Assembly: GCF_001475935.1 (NCBI RefSeq)
Contig: NZ_LDQA01000038.1
Span: forward strand, 37,130 to 101,129
Length of the DNA: 64,000 bases
Origin: Aureimonas ureilytica
Lineage (GTDB): Bacteria > Pseudomonadota > Alphaproteobacteria > Rhizobiales > Rhizobiaceae
Direction: 5' to 3'
The notes under the pieces were generated by a model. The model was not told the origin of the DNA. It ran no database searches and saw only the letters and a list, made by a program, of their open reading frames with translations. Shown piece after piece: positions 25,176-35,561 of the stretch (positions are counted from its first letter, which is position 1; each line of letters starts with the position of its first letter). A program made the position numbers and the translations under genes.

Positions 25176-26120
25176 ATGGCGCGCTTCATCCTGCGCCGGC
25201 TGCTGCTTCTGGTGCCGATGCTGCTGGCGGCCTCGCTGGCGATCTTCCTGCTTCTGCGCCTTGGCCCCAGCGATCCGGCCATGGATTATCTGCGCCTGTC
25301 GCGCCTGCCGCCGACGCCCCAGGCGCTGGAGGAAGCGCGCGCCCTGCTCGGCCTCGACCGGCCGATCGCGGTTCAATATCTCGACTGGCTCGGTCATGCG
25401 CTGCGACTCGATTTCGGCCTGTCCTATGCCACGCAGCGCCCCGTCCTGCCCGATCTCCTGCATTATCTCCCCGCGACGCTCCAGCTTGCCGGCGCGGCCC
25501 TGGTGCTGACGCTCGGCATCTCCGTTCCGCTCGGCATGTGGGCGGCGCGCCACCGCGACAGGCTGCCCGACCAGATCGTGCGTCTCGTCGCCTTTCTCGG
25601 CGTGTCCATGCCGAACTTCTGGCTGGGCTTCCTGCTCGTGCTCGTCTTCTCCGTGCAGCTCGGCTGGCTGCCGGCCATGGGGCGAGGGGGCCTGTCGCAT
25701 ATGATCATGCCGGCGGCCTCGATCGCGCTGATGTCGCTGGCGATCAACGCCCGCCTCCTGCGCGCCTCGATGCTGGAGGTCGCCGGCCAGCGCCATGTCA
25801 CCTATGCCCGCCTTCGCGGCCTGTCCGAGCGGCGTGTGGAGCGCGCGCATGTCCTGCGCAACGCGCTTCTGCCGATCATCACCGCGACGGGGATGCATGT
25901 GGGCGAGCTGATCGGCGGCACGCTGGTCATCGAAAGCATTTTCGGCTGGCCGGGTGTCGGGCGCTATGCCGTCTCGGCCATTTTCAACCGCGACTATCCC
26001 GTGATCCAGTGTTTCACGCTCTTGATGGTCGGCGTCTTCGTCCTGTGCAATCTTCTGGCGGATATCGCCTATGCCGTCGCCGATCCGCGCATTCGCCTGT
26101 CGTCGGAGGGCGTCGAATGA
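25176..26120 (+). CDS. nikB: Nickel ABC transporter permease NikB
   Basis: A 314-residue inner-membrane permease of the DppB/NikB type with an N-terminal helix ([32 protein letters not shown] split over residues 3-34) and the cytoplasmic EAA loop around [24 protein letters not shown]. It pairs with NikC to form the channel. Its stop overlaps the nikC start by four bases (ATGA). Confidence 0.94.
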   Translation: MARFILRRLLLLVPMLLAASLAIFLLLRLGPSDPAMDYLRLSRLPPTPQALEEARALLGLDRPIAVQYLDWLGHALRLDFGLSYATQRPVLPDLLHYLPATLQLAGAALVLTLGISVPLGMWAARHRDRLPDQIVRLVAFLGVSMPNFWLGFLLVLVFSVQLGWLPAMGRGGLSHMIMPAASIALMSLAINARLLRASMLEVAGQRHVTYARLRGLSERRVERAHVLRNALLPIITATGMHVGELIGGTLVIESIFGWPGVGRYAVSAIFNRDYPVIQCFTLLMVGVFVLCNLLADIAYAVADPRIRLSSEGVE

Positions 26121-26986
26121 GCGATCTCGCGTTTCCCGCCGAGGCCATCGCCGAACCGCGTCGCCGCCCGCTCGGGCGCGGGGGCCGCATCGCGTTGGGG
26201 CTGGTGCTGGCCATCGTCATGGTTGCGCTCGTCGGCCCTTGGATCAGCCCCTATGAGCCCAACGCGGTCGATCTGCCCGCGCGGCTCCAGGAGCCCGGCT
26301 GGGCGCACTGGCTCGGCACCGATCACCTGGGACGGGACATTCTTTCGCGCCTCATCGCCGGGGCGCGCGTCTCGCTCGGCTCCGTCGCCGTCGCCCTGTC
26401 CCTGATCCTGACGCTCGGCATCACGATCGGCGGCGCGGCGGGGTTTCTCGGCGGGCGGCTGGATCAGGCCATCATGCGCGTCACGGACGTGTTCATGACC
26501 TTTCCGACCCTGGTGCTCTCGCTCTTCATGGTCGGGATGCTCGGCACGGGCCTCGTCAATGTGGTCGCCGCCATCGCCCTGTCGCATTGGCCCTGGTATG
26601 CGCGCATCGTGCGCGGCATCGTCCTGTCGCTGAAACATCGCGAGTTCATCCTGGCCTCGCGCCTCGCGGGCGCGAGCCGACTTCGCGTCTTCCGCGAACA
26701 CTTGCTGCCCGCGACCCTCTCGCAGCTCGTGGTGCTAGCGACGCTCGATATCGGCCATATCATGCTGCATGTCTCCGGCCTGTCCTTTCTCGGCCTCGGC
26801 GTCGCCGCGCCCACCGCCGAATGGGGTGTCATGCTGAACGACGCGCGCGCCTTCGTCTGGACGCAGCCGCTTCTGATGCTCTGGCCGGGCCTTGCGCTCT
26901 TCGTCTCCGTCATGGCCTTCAATCTCTTGGGCGACGCGATCCGCGACCGGCTCGACCCGCATTTGCGCATGGAGCATTCCCATTGA
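26117..26986 (+). CDS. nikC: Nickel ABC transporter permease NikC
   Basis: A 289-residue permease of the DppC/NikC type. It has the N-terminal helix after a short basic tail, the [22 protein letters not shown] motif of this subfamily, and the EAA loop [21 protein letters not shown]. Start ATG at 26117 overlaps the nikB stop. Its stop overlaps the TTG start of nikD. Confidence 0.94.
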   Translation: MSDLAFPAEAIAEPRRRPLGRGGRIALGLVLAIVMVALVGPWISPYEPNAVDLPARLQEPGWAHWLGTDHLGRDILSRLIAGARVSLGSVAVALSLILTLGITIGGAAGFLGGRLDQAIMRVTDVFMTFPTLVLSLFMVGMLGTGLVNVVAAIALSHWPWYARIVRGIVLSLKHREFILASRLAGASRLRVFREHLLPATLSQLVVLATLDIGHIMLHVSGLSFLGLGVAAPTAEWGVMLNDARAFVWTQPLLMLWPGLALFVSVMAFNLLGDAIRDRLDPHLRMEHSH

Positions 26987-27771
26987 GCACGCGCCGTCTC
27001 GACATCGAAGCTCTGAGCGTTCTCACGCGTCGCCATGACGGGCCGCAGGCTCTGGTGAGCGGCGTCTCGCTGCATCTGGAGCGCGGCGAGGTTCTGGCGC
27101 TGGTCGGCCCGAGCGGATCGGGAAAGTCCCTGACCTGCGCGGCCGCGCTGGACGTGCTGCCGCCCGGCACGGTTCGCGAGAGCGGGTCGGTGCTGGTGGA
27201 CGGAAAAGAGCGCGCCCCAATGAACCTGCGCGGCCGCCTCGTCGCCACCATCCTGCAAAACCCCAGAAGCGCCTTCAACCCCGTGCGCACCATGCGCGAC
27301 CATGCGCTGGAAACGCTGCGCGCTCTCGACCTCGGGCGAACGGATCGCGATGCACGGATCGAGGCGAGCCTTCTTGCGGCCGGTCTGAACGACCCAAGCC
27401 GCATCCTAACGCTTCATCCGTTCGAGATGAGCGGCGGCATGCTTCAGCGCATGATGATCGCGCTCGCGCTGATGAGCGAAGCGCCCTTTCTGTTCGCCGA
27501 TGAGCCGACCAGCGATCTCGATCTGCTCGTGCAGCGCGACATTCTCGATCTGCTCGAACGGTTGAAAGGCGAACGCGGCCTGGGGCTGCTTCTCGTGACG
27601 CACGACATGGGCGTCGTCGCGCGTCTGGCGGACCGCGTCGCCGTCATGGATCGCGGGCGGATCGTGGAAACCGGCGCGGTCGAGGAGGTGTTTCACCGCC
27701 CGCGTCACGCCGTCACGGCCGGGCTCGTCGACGCGCATCTCTCGCTCTACGGACTGGAGCGCGCGGCATGA
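26983..27771 (+). CDS. nikD: Nickel ABC transporter ATPase NikD
   Basis: A 262-residue ABC ATPase with Walker [10 protein letters not shown]-loop [10 protein letters not shown], signature MSGGMLQR, Walker [13 protein letters not shown] and H-loop VTHD. It starts with TTG at 26983 overlapping the nikC stop (TTGA), which is inferred from the tight operon and the position of the first beta strand. It works as a heterodimer with NikE. Confidence 0.93.
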   Translation: MSTRRLDIEALSVLTRRHDGPQALVSGVSLHLERGEVLALVGPSGSGKSLTCAAALDVLPPGTVRESGSVLVDGKERAPMNLRGRLVATILQNPRSAFNPVRTMRDHALETLRALDLGRTDRDARIEASLLAAGLNDPSRILTLHPFEMSGGMLQRMMIALALMSEAPFLFADEPTSDLDLLVQRDILDLLERLKGERGLGLLLVTHDMGVVARLADRVAVMDRGRIVETGAVEEVFHRPRHAVTAGLVDAHLSLYGLERAA

Positions 27772-28565
27772 GCCTCCTGTCCGCCCGTAACGTCTCGCGC
27801 ATTTATCGACGCGTCTCGCTGGTCGGCGCGTCGAAGCCGACCCTCGTGCTGAATGATATCTCCCTCGACATCGCCCACGGCGAAACCGTCGCGCTTCTAG
27901 GGCGCAGCGGCTGCGGCAAGAGCACGCTCGCGCGCCTGCTGCTCGGGCTGGAGCGTCCGGACAGCGGCGAGATCCTGTTCGAAGGGCGCTCGCTCGTGAG
28001 CCTTCCCAAGGCCGAGATGCCGGGCTTTCGCCGCGCCGTGCAGATGGTGTTTCAGGACTCGGTCGGCGCGGTCGATCCGCGCGCGACGATCGGGACGATC
28101 GTCGCCGAGCCGCTGCGCCACCTTCTCGGCCTCGACGGGGAAGCGCTGCGCGCGCGCGTCGCCGATCTCCTCGACAAGGTCGGTCTCGATCCCCGCGATG
28201 CCGGCAAACTGCCGGCGCAGATGAGTGGTGGGCAGTTGCAGCGCGTCTGCCTTGCGCGCGCCTTCGCGCCGGAGCCCAAGCTGATCGTGCTGGATGAGGC
28301 CGTGTCCAATCTCGACCTGCATCTTCAGATTCAGATGATCGCGCTGTTCGAACGGCTGCGGGAGGAGACGGGCACGGCCTATCTCTTCGTCACGCACGAT
28401 ATCCGGCTGGTCGAGCGCTTCTGCACGCGCGTCCTCGTCATGGACGAGGGGCGCATGGTCGAGGAAGCGCCCGTCACACGCCCGCTGGCGCTCCAGTCCC
28501 CGGCGGGCCGCGCGCTTCGCGAAGCGGTGCTGCCGGCCTATCCCCGTCGCATCATGCCGGCCTGA
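27768..28565 (+). CDS. nikE: Nickel ABC transporter ATPase NikE
   Basis: A 265-residue ABC ATPase: Walker [10 protein letters not shown]-loop [10 protein letters not shown], signature MSGGQLQR, Walker [14 protein letters not shown]-loop VTHD. It is the last gene of nikABCDE, with an ATGA overlap to nikD. The 3' end is four bases from the convergent yhaN-like gene, so no terminator separates them. Confidence 0.93.
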   Translation: MSLLSARNVSRIYRRVSLVGASKPTLVLNDISLDIAHGETVALLGRSGCGKSTLARLLLGLERPDSGEILFEGRSLVSLPKAEMPGFRRAVQMVFQDSVGAVDPRATIGTIVAEPLRHLLGLDGEALRARVADLLDKVGLDPRDAGKLPAQMSGGQLQRVCLARAFAPEPKLIVLDEAVSNLDLHLQIQMIALFERLREETGTAYLFVTHDIRLVERFCTRVLVMDEGRMVEEAPVTRPLALQSPAGRALREAVLPAYPRRIMPA

Positions 28566-28569
28566 TCGC

Positions 28570-31500
28570 TCAGGCCGGCTCGCGCTGCGCGCTTGCGATC
28601 TCGTGCAGGCGCACGCTTGGCTCGACTTGGCGCGCCAGGTCGCAGAGATGGCGGTGATGGGTGAGGTAGATCACCTGCCCATGACGCGAGAGGCCCGCCA
28701 GAAGCCGCAGCACCTCTTCCGAACGCGGCTCGTCGAAGGTCTCCATGATGTCGTCGGCCACAAAAGGCACGGGCGAGCGGGCGCGCGCGAACTCCTCGTA
28801 GCCGGCCAGGCGCAGCGCGAGATAAAGCTGGAAGCGCGTGCCCTTCGACATGTCGGCGGCCAGCCGCGAGCCGCCCGCGCGCGTCAGCCCGATCAGGATT
28901 TCGCTGTCTTTTTCCGACTGCGTGGCGAGGCCGGTATAGTCGCCGCGCGTCATGGTTCGGAAGGCGTCGGACGCGCGCTCCATCATGGCGGAGCGGTGCC
29001 GGTCCCGGTAGAGGCGCAGCGCCTCGTTCGCCATCAGCGCGCCGGTGCGCAGTTTCAGGGCGCGCAGCGCCAGCTCTTCCATTTCCAGAATGGCCGTGCG
29101 CCGCTCGGCCACGAGGCGCGCCACGGCGCCGTCGCCGCCGACGCGCTCCAGTGCGTCCGCCGCGTCGCTGCGCGTACGGAATAGGGTCTCCCGCCGCGCT
29201 TCGAGATCGTGAACGCGCGCGTCCAGCGCTTCGCGTTCCTCTTCCAGCGCCTCGCGCTCGGCTTGGCTCAGCCGCGCTTCGGCCTCCGCAAGAGATGTGA
29301 CGCCGAGATCGGCGAGGAGATCACGCTCCCAATCGGCGAGACGCGCTTCGCGTCGTGCCCGCTCCTGCGCGGCCTCCAGCGCCGGGCCGACCTCCTCCAA
29401 CGCCTCCACGCCGAAGAACGCGGTCATGGCGCTCGCTTCCGTGCCGATGCGCGCTTGCGCCGCGATCAGCTCGGACTCTTCAGCCGCCAAGCGATGCAAC
29501 TCCGCATCGAGATGGCGCAGGGTCTGCGCGCCGCGCTCGGCCTCGGCGATCTCCTCGCCCAGCCGCTCGGCTCGTGCCGCGCTGCCGGACTCCAGGATCG
29601 CAAGGTCCAAGCGTTCGATCAGGTCTTCCAGCGCCGTCTCAAACGTGCGCCGGTTCGCCTCCATCGTCTCCACGCGGTGGCGCAGATCGGAGAGGGCCTG
29701 AAGGCGAGCCGGCAGTTCGAGAAGCACCGGCAGCATCTCGCGAACCGCGCCGACTTGCGGGCCGAGCGCCGAGAAACTTGCGCCGGGTTCGGCTGGGTCG
29801 GTCCCCGGAAGCGCGCGGCCGAGCCGCGCCGTGAGACCGCTTTCCGCGATCAGCGCCCGCCAGCCGGAGGCCCAGTCCTCGCCCGCGCGCCTCGCCTCGT
29901 CGGCCTCGCGCCGACGCCGGGCGAGATCGGCCCGGCGCGCTTCGAGATCGGCTTGTGCCGCCGCTTGGCGCGCGCCCATTTCGGTCGCCTCGTTCAGAAC
30001 CGCGTCCGCCGCCTCGCAAAGCAAAGCCAGATCGCGGCTGGTCGGGGCGCGGCCGAGCGCCCGAAGCGCCTCTTCCAGCGCATCGCTCAAACGGCCCGCA
30101 TCCTCCTCGGCCGCCAGACGCGCGGCGCGGGTCTCGTCCAGCGCGCCGAAGGCGTCCAGCGCCTCCTGCCGGCGGCGCGCGAAGAGATCGAGCCGCGACA
30201 GGATGGCCACCCCGTCTGCCGTTTCGCCGCGCAGGGCCTCGGGCAGGGCGGCGTCCATCTCGTCGGTGAGGCGCGCCCCGTCGTCCCGTGCGACTTCCAG
30301 CAGATCACGCCAGCGCTCCGCCGCCGTTTCGGCCGTGGCGAGCGCCGCGCCAAGCTGGCGCAATTCGCCCAAATCGCGCGCGCGGGCCAGACGCTCGCGC
30401 GACAACTCGTCATCGGCGCGCAGCACTTGTGCGAAGCGCTCGGCCGTCGCCTCGCTCAGCGCCGCGCGATGCGCGGCAAAGGCCGCGTCGCGCTCGGCGC
30501 GCAGGGTCTCGGCATGGGTGTCGTCGATGGGACCGGCACTTTTTTCAAGCGCGCGCAGGCGCGTCGCGGCCAGCCGGCTTTCCGTATCCGCCTCGCGCAG
30601 CCGCGCCTCGGCCTCACCAGCGCGCCGAGCGCATTCGGTGAGACGCTGACGCCAGCCGGCGATCCGGTCGGCATCCGGCAGCGCCAACGCGCGGAGCGCG
30701 GCGACATCGCCCTCAAAGGGCTGAAGCGCCTCCATGCGCGCCTGCGCCAGCGGCTTGCGCCGCGCCTCCTCGGCCCGCCCATGAGCCGAGCGGGCGGCGA
30801 CGTCGCTGCGACGGGCCAGGGCGCGGGCTGCGTCCAGCTCGGCCAGAGCGCGCGGGTCGCTCGGCATGGCCTCCGCGCCCGCGATGCGCGCTTCGCTTTG
30901 GGCCAGCGCATGCTCCGCCTCCCGCTCTTCCTGCAATGCCTTGGCCAGCCGCGCGTCGAGTGCGAGACGGCCCTCGATCCGCTCGCGCAGCGCTCCCGCA
31001 AGCGGCGCGGGCAGAAGCAGGTCTTCGGGCTCCAGCCCCGCCGGTGCGCCGAGGCGCAGGAGAAGCTGTTGCAGCGCGGCGTCAGTCGCTTCCATCTCGC
31101 GGCGGCGCTTGGGCAGATCGTCTTCCGCTGTGCGTGCCCGCGCCCGGTCGCCCTCCAGCGCGCGCCAGGAGGCCCGGAGCGCCAGAACCGATGCGTTCGG
31201 CGCGGCGCTTTCGCGCTCGGTCTCGATGCGCGCGCGCTCGTCCGTGACGCGGCGCAGGGCACCGTCGATACGCACCGTTTCGGCCAGAAGCTTGGGAAAA
31301 GCCTCGCGCCAGGAGGCGGGCGGCGTCGGCGCGTCCCCGTCGGCCTCCAGTTCAGCGCGCAGGGCCTCGTGATCGCGCAGGCGCGGCAGGGCGCGCAGCA
31401 GAGTCTCGATCTCGGCGCGGCGACGGCGCACGCTGCCGAGATCAGCCACCACGGCCTCATAGGCCTCCGCCGCCTTGGCGAGGTCGCTCGCCAAGGCGTT

Positions 31501-32124
31501 GTGGACGGAAGCCGCCGTGTCGATCTCCTTGCGCTTGGCGTCGAGCGCTTCGATCTTTTGCTTCAGGAGGTAGATCTGCGTGGAGCGCGCCTGCTTGCGG
31601 TGGATCGCGTCGGCCTCGTCCTGCGCCTTGGCGAGCGCCGCGCTGATGCCGGCCAGACCCGCGCTCGCCGAAAACAGAAGCTCGCCGAGATCGCCCCGGC
31701 TTTGCAGGATGGCCTCGCCGCCCGCTTCCAGCGTCTCGTCGTCCAGCGAGAACATGGCGCGGTAGCTTTCGCGCGACAGGCCGCCGAGCGCGTTCGCCAG
31801 AACCGCCTCGTTGACGCTCTGGCCTGCGGCGTCGCTGAGCGATCCCGTGCGCTGCTTGCGCCGGATCAGATGGCGCTCGGCCCCGCCGAATTCGAGCAGC
31901 GCACCGACTTCCATGGCCGAATAGGGATGCAGGAAATTGTAGCGGGACTGCTGCTCGATGCCGAAGAGAAGATCGAGAAAGCCTGAGAGCGAGGTCGACT
32001 TGCCCGCTTCGTTGAGGCCGTAGACGATGTGGAAATCCGGCGCGCCGGGCTCGGCCGCGCCGAAATCCAGCCGATGATCGGTGAAGCGCCCATAGCGCGT
32101 GAGATCGAGACGGCGAAGGCGCAT
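28570..32124 (-). CDS. YhaN-like AAA ATPase (SbcC/Rad50-type)
   Basis: An 1184-residue SMC-like ATPase. The N-terminal Walker A is GLNEAGKST with the AAA_27-type opening MRLRRLDLTRYGRFTDHRLDF; the C-terminal half-site includes STRFQLY-like KGTRFQLYLALRLAGYEEF and FVADDIMETFDEPRSEEVLRLLAGLS. Between them lie about 900 residues of Ala/Glu/Arg-rich coiled coil. Partner of the metallophosphoesterase encoded just upstream; together they resemble B. subtilis YhaON and more distantly SbcDC/MRN, which process DNA ends. Its ATG shares one base with the partner's stop (TGATG). The GC-rich coiled-coil coding sequence produces a long antisense open frame, which I do not regard as a gene. Confidence 0.88.
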   Translation of the reverse strand: MRLRRLDLTRYGRFTDHRLDFGAAEPGAPDFHIVYGLNEAGKSTSLSGFLDLLFGIEQQSRYNFLHPYSAMEVGALLEFGGAERHLIRRKQRTGSLSDAAGQSVNEAVLANALGGLSRESYRAMFSLDDETLEAGGEAILQSRGDLGELLFSASAGLAGISAALAKAQDEADAIHRKQARSTQIYLLKQKIEALDAKRKEIDTAASVHNALASDLAKAAEAYEAVVADLGSVRRRRAEIETLLRALPRLRDHEALRAELEADGDAPTPPASWREAFPKLLAETVRIDGALRRVTDERARIETERESAAPNASVLALRASWRALEGDRARARTAEDDLPKRRREMEATDAALQQLLLRLGAPAGLEPEDLLLPAPLAGALRERIEGRLALDARLAKALQEEREAEHALAQSEARIAGAEAMPSDPRALAELDAARALARRSDVAARSAHGRAEEARRKPLAQARMEALQPFEGDVAALRALALPDADRIAGWRQRLTECARRAGEAEARLREADTESRLAATRLRALEKSAGPIDDTHAETLRAERDAAFAAHRAALSEATAERFAQVLRADDELSRERLARARDLGELRQLGAALATAETAAERWRDLLEVARDDGARLTDEMDAALPEALRGETADGVAILSRLDLFARRRQEALDAFGALDETRAARLAAEEDAGRLSDALEEALRALGRAPTSRDLALLCEAADAVLNEATEMGARQAAAQADLEARRADLARRRREADEARRAGEDWASGWRALIAESGLTARLGRALPGTDPAEPGASFSALGPQVGAVREMLPVLLELPARLQALSDLRHRVETMEANRRTFETALEDLIERLDLAILESGSAARAERLGEEIAEAERGAQTLRHLDAELHRLAAEESELIAAQARIGTEASAMTAFFGVEALEEVGPALEAAQERARREARLADWERDLLADLGVTSLAEAEARLSQAEREALEEEREALDARVHDLEARRETLFRTRSDAADALERVGGDGAVARLVAERRTAILEMEELALRALKLRTGALMANEALRLYRDRHRSAMMERASDAFRTMTRGDYTGLATQSEKDSEILIGLTRAGGSRLAADMSKGTRFQLYLALRLAGYEEFARARSPVPFVADDIMETFDEPRSEEVLRLLAGLSRHGQVIYLTHHRHLCDLARQVEPSVRLHEIASAQREPA

Positions 32125-33389
32125 CAGACGGTCTCCTCGCTGCCATGGCTGAGCCGTGCCAGCATGTCCTCGCTCGCGTCCACCAGCAGCCGGTCGAGAA
32201 AACTCTCGAACTCCGCTTCGCTGTCTCCAGCAAAGCCGCGCGCTTCCGCCGGCAATTCGTCGCGCAGCTTCTCGGCCAAAGCGCGCACGGCTTGCCGCGT
32301 GCCGTCCGATCGGGCGACATCCTCGCGCATCAGGCGACCGAGTTCGAGGAGCGGCCCGGCATCGGTCGCATCGCTCGGCGGCGGCTCGGTCTCGAGAACG
32401 AGCTTTTCCACGAAGACCTGCCCCACGCGCTCGGCGCGCGCGGCCGCTTCCGCCAGAAGCAGATCGGTGTCGCGCCGCAGGCGAAAGGCAAGCGGCGTGC
32501 GACCGCGCAGGTGCAGACGCGCCACCAGAAAGCGCGAGCGCGCGGCGTCACGGCCCTGCTCCAGCGCCCGGCCGATCCGCTCCACCGCCTCGCGCCATTC
32601 CTCGACGCCCGTGAGGTCCACGCCGACGCGCGAGAACTCAGCAAGCGAGGTCACGCGCTCCTCGATCTCCACCGAGCGATCGTCGCGGATCGTGACGAGC
32701 GTCACGCTTTTCGGCCCGCCCTCGTTCACGTCGCGCCCCTGCGGCATCCCCGGCATGACGACGCGCCCGCCCGCGTCGCCATGCTCGGCGCGACCATGGA
32801 CATGGCCGAGGCCCCAATAGGAAAAGTTGGTTGCCAGAAGCTCGGGCACGGAGGTCGGCGCATAGACGTCATGCCCCGGCGCGCCAGCGAGACTCGTATG
32901 AAGAAGGCCGACATTGGCGCTGTCGGGCAGGGCCGGCTTGAACTTCGGCAGCAAGCTTTCGGGCGCCTGCGGTCGGGAAAAGCTGACACCGTGAAGGGCG
33001 ACGTCCAGCGGTCCGGCCCTGAGGCGGATCATCTCGGCGCGTCCGCCGAACACATGAACATTGGGCGGCAGGGTCAGCTCGGCCGTGATGCGCGAGAGCG
33101 CGTCGTGATTGCCCCGGATCTTGAACACGCGAATGCCGGCCTGATGCAGGCGCTCCATCTCGCGCGCCAGAAAGCGCGCCGTCTTCATCGAGGTCTGCTC
33201 GCCGTCGTAGAGATCGCCCGCGATCAGAAGCGCATCCACCGCCTCTTCGATGCAGAGATCCACGATCGCGGAAAGCGCCCGGCGCGACGCGTCGCCGATG
33301 AGATCGGCGAGATCGGGATCGCGAAGCGAGAGCGAGCGCAGCGGCGAGTCGAGATGAAGGTCGGCGGTGTGGACGAAGCGAAAGGCCAT
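32124..33389 (-). CDS. YhaO-like DNA repair exonuclease (metallophosphoesterase)
   Basis: A 421-residue nuclease of the SbcD/Mre11 group. Metal-binding motifs seen: FVHTADLHLDSP (DxH), LLIAGDLYDGE (GD), KIRGNHDAL (GNHD), and GLGHVHGRAEH (GHxH). The C-terminal part is the YhaO-type cap and the link to the ATPase. It is the first gene of a two-gene operon. Start ATG at 33389 gives the motif at residues 7-10, as in homologues. A 15-bp tandem repeat lies 18 bp upstream of the start. Confidence 0.9.
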   Translation of the reverse strand: MAFRFVHTADLHLDSPLRSLSLRDPDLADLIGDASRRALSAIVDLCIEEAVDALLIAGDLYDGEQTSMKTARFLAREMERLHQAGIRVFKIRGNHDALSRITAELTLPPNVHVFGGRAEMIRLRAGPLDVALHGVSFSRPQAPESLLPKFKPALPDSANVGLLHTSLAGAPGHDVYAPTSVPELLATNFSYWGLGHVHGRAEHGDAGGRVVMPGMPQGRDVNEGGPKSVTLVTIRDDRSVEIEERVTSLAEFSRVGVDLTGVEEWREAVERIGRALEQGRDAARSRFLVARLHLRGRTPLAFRLRRDTDLLLAEAAARAERVGQVFVEKLVLETEPPPSDATDAGPLLELGRLMREDVARSDGTRQAVRALAEKLRDELPAEARGFAGDSEAEFESFLDRLLVDASEDMLARLSHGSEETV

Positions 33390-33407
33390 GCCAGCGTCCT
33401 AACACGC

Positions 33408-33452
33408 CAGCGGCTCGCTTGGCAGCAGCTCGCTTGGCAGCGGCCGGGTTGG
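33408..33452. repeat. Three copies of a 15-bp tandem repeat
   Basis: Units CAGCGGCTCGCTTGG, CAGCAGCTCGCTTGG and CAGCGGCCGGGTTGG lie end to end just upstream of the yhaO-like start codon. The first two differ by one base, the third by three. No function is visible; slippage during replication could change the copy number. Confidence 0.75.
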
Positions 33453-33672
33453 CAGATGCGGCACGAAGCCGGAGCCAAGACGGAGGGCGCCCCGAGTATA
33501 CAACTTTGACGACCACGCGACCAAGCCGCCCGAGACAGTTGCGCAATAGGCGATCTTACGCGAAGCAAGCACTTCGCCATGACCGGAGATATAGGTAAAA
33601 AGGCCAACTAATAGTTGCACTTGATGGCATTCTGACGCACTTACACTAGCATCGCCGCACTCGGAGGACATC

Positions 33673-34155
33673 ATGACCAAAGCTGACGCTCCGCATCGTG
33701 ACATGCTCGTAGACGAAGATGCGAACGCCGATCTCGTCCAACCTCTGATTGCCATTTCCAAGGCCACGCGCCAGTTCGTCGCGATCAACCTGATGGAGAT
33801 CGGCGTGGTCGCCGGCCAGGATCAGTTGCTGGACGCTCTCGACCCAAGCGAGCCACGCGCTGTTTGCTTCGTTGCGCAAAGTCTGTCGGTTCGCCCGTCC
33901 ACCGTCTCGAAAATGCTCGACATTCTGGAGCGGCGCGGCTGGTGCCGGCGTGAGGCTGACGAGACGGACATGCGACGCACGTTCATTCGGCTCACCGCCG
34001 AGGGGCACAGGATGCGAAGCCAGGTGCGCCGCATCTGGGCGGAAGTGAATGGCGATCTGGCCCGCGCCCTCCCGCAAAACGATCTTTCCGTGTTGGAAGC
34101 CGCCCTTTGGAATGCGGAACGTCTCGTCTCCGGTCGTCTGTCGCGGCTTCGCTGA
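33673..34155 (+). CDS. MarR-family transcriptional regulator
   Basis: A 160-residue winged-helix regulator. The recognition region is RAVCFVAQSLSVRPSTVSKMLDILERRGWCRREADETDMRRTFIRLTAEG, which is the MarR signature of helix-turn-helix followed by the DxRR wing; the text is split here only by reading. Preceded by a GGAGGA site. Neighbours give no clear target: the ParA-like gene is convergent and the yhaON pair is divergent. The effector is unknown. Confidence 0.85.
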   Translation: MTKADAPHRDMLVDEDANADLVQPLIAISKATRQFVAINLMEIGVVAGQDQLLDALDPSEPRAVCFVAQSLSVRPSTVSKMLDILERRGWCRREADETDMRRTFIRLTAEGHRMRSQVRRIWAEVNGDLARALPQNDLSVLEAALWNAERLVSGRLSRLR

Positions 34156-34348
34156 GGATCAGCGGGCCTTCGAGCGCCTGACACGATCGCGCGGGATCGG
34201 TGGTCGGACCTTATGGACGCTCGCTTTGTCGCACATGCCGAGCCCTGCCGTCAGCATCCATCGCGTTCCGGTCCGCGCGATCGGGCGAAAACCTCTCGAC
34301 CATCCTTTGCCGGGAGATCTTGTCAGGTGCTCTTGGCGCAGCCCGGTA

Positions 34349-35101
34349 TCAGGCGAACTGATACAGGCCCCCTGCCTTGACATGCCGCTCGGGCCTCGAC
34401 CATTCGGCCGGAAGGCGGAACACGGTGCGCGACTCGGTGCGCGGCTCGGGCCGGCGAAGGCCGAACATTTCCAGCTCCGACAGAACGGCGGCCGCATCCT
34501 GCCGCGCGCTGGCAAGGCCCGGCGCGTCCGCATCGCTCAGATTGTAGATCGTTCCGCCCAAGAGAAACGGCGCTTCGAAGGCCGCGCGCAGGCCGAGCCC
34601 GGCCGGAAGACGGAACCCTCCGCAATTGGCCAAGTCGCGCTCGACTTGGCGTGCGATGCGGCTGGGGATCGGCGTGATGCCGGTTGCCACCAGAGCCCGG
34701 CGGCGCGGCGCGCGCCCGGCGGGCGCCTGACGCAGCATCGCGTCGGTCTCGCTCGCCGCGCTGGCCGAAAGCGGCGAGAAGCGAACGGGAATCACCGACA
34801 TCGCCGACAGGGCAGCCGCTTCCGCTAGCACCGCCTCGTCGACGCCCGCGTCGATGATCACGAAACGACGGCCGCGCCGGCCGAGATGCACGAGTTCTTC
34901 CAACTGATCCGATCGGGTGGCGCGCGCCACTTCCATCCCCCTCGGGCAGCCGGGCCGTGCGGACCATTGAACGATGTCCGGTCGCCGCGCGGCATCGATC
35001 AGAAGGACTTCCGTTCCCAGGCATTCGACCGCCGCCGCCAAGGTCAAAGCGAGCGTTGTCGTTCCTCCGCTGCGAAGCGACCCCACCATCAGCACCGTCA
35101 C
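34349..35101 (-). CDS. ParA/MinD-like protein with degenerate P-loop
   Basis: A 250-residue protein with the layout of a ParA/MinD/VirC1-type ATPase: an N-terminal glycine-rich loop (VGSLRSGGTTTLALTLAAA), then LLIDAARRPDI (switch-I-like) and FVIIDAGVDEAVLAEAAALS (switch-II-like). The deviant Walker A KGGxGKTT is changed to RSGGTTT: the lysine before TTT is Gly and the signature first lysine is not seen. ATP binding may be weak or absent. The start is GTG at 35101 with GGGAG ahead. No parB or plasmid gene is nearby, so a role in partition is not supported. It is unclear what it does. Confidence 0.6.
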   Translation of the reverse strand: MTVLMVGSLRSGGTTTLALTLAAAVECLGTEVLLIDAARRPDIVQWSARPGCPRGMEVARATRSDQLEELVHLGRRGRRFVIIDAGVDEAVLAEAAALSAMSVIPVRFSPLSASAASETDAMLRQAPAGRAPRRRALVATGITPIPSRIARQVERDLANCGGFRLPAGLGLRAAFEAPFLLGGTIYNLSDADAPGLASARQDAAAVLSELEMFGLRRPEPRTESRTVFRLPAEWSRPERHVKAGGLYQFA

Positions 35102-35561
35102 GCCTGAACTCTCCCGCCAACATCCCGAACCTCGTGAGCAGTCATCCCATTGTCACAAAGAGACACAACCCATTCCCGATCTTTCAGGAACCGCCGTCGC
35201 CGTTCGAGGGTGGAACTGTCACCCCGCCGCCACAGAACAGTAAGCAAAGCGAACGGGATCATGGCCATATGGTCGCAGGCCGACCGACAAAACCGAGCCC
35301 TCACCTTGGTCGCAAGCGCCACGCCAGCATAGGCGCAATGAGGCCCAGCCGATCGCGTCCTATCGACCCGAAGGGGGGATCGGTCGACCTTCGTCGGACG
35401 CAGCTTCGCGCTCCCGTCCTTCCACAATCGCCGCCCGCTGTCGCAAGCGATGGAAAGCCCCGGCGTTCGATCATCGCGCCGTTTTTTGTGCTTTGCAGCA
35501 TACGCAGCCCAGCCATGCATATGGGCCTCTAGCGATCAGCCATTCGGCAGCCTATTTTCGA
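35102..35561. other. Long non-coding stretch before the sRNA
   Basis: About 460 bp with no convincing ORF on either strand. The only structure noted is a nested inverted repeat: GCGTCC at 35355-35360 with GGACGC at 35396-35401, and TCGACC/GGTCGA inside. The left part must hold the promoter of the ParA-like gene and the right end the promoter of the sRNA. Confidence 0.5.

Noticed and set aside
29209..31986. A 925-codon open frame on the plus strand opposite the YhaN-like gene
   Set aside because: It is the antisense frame of GC-rich Ala/Glu/Arg coiled-coil codons; its translation is Arg/Gly/Gln-rich without domains, and the minus-strand gene has clear ATPase motifs.
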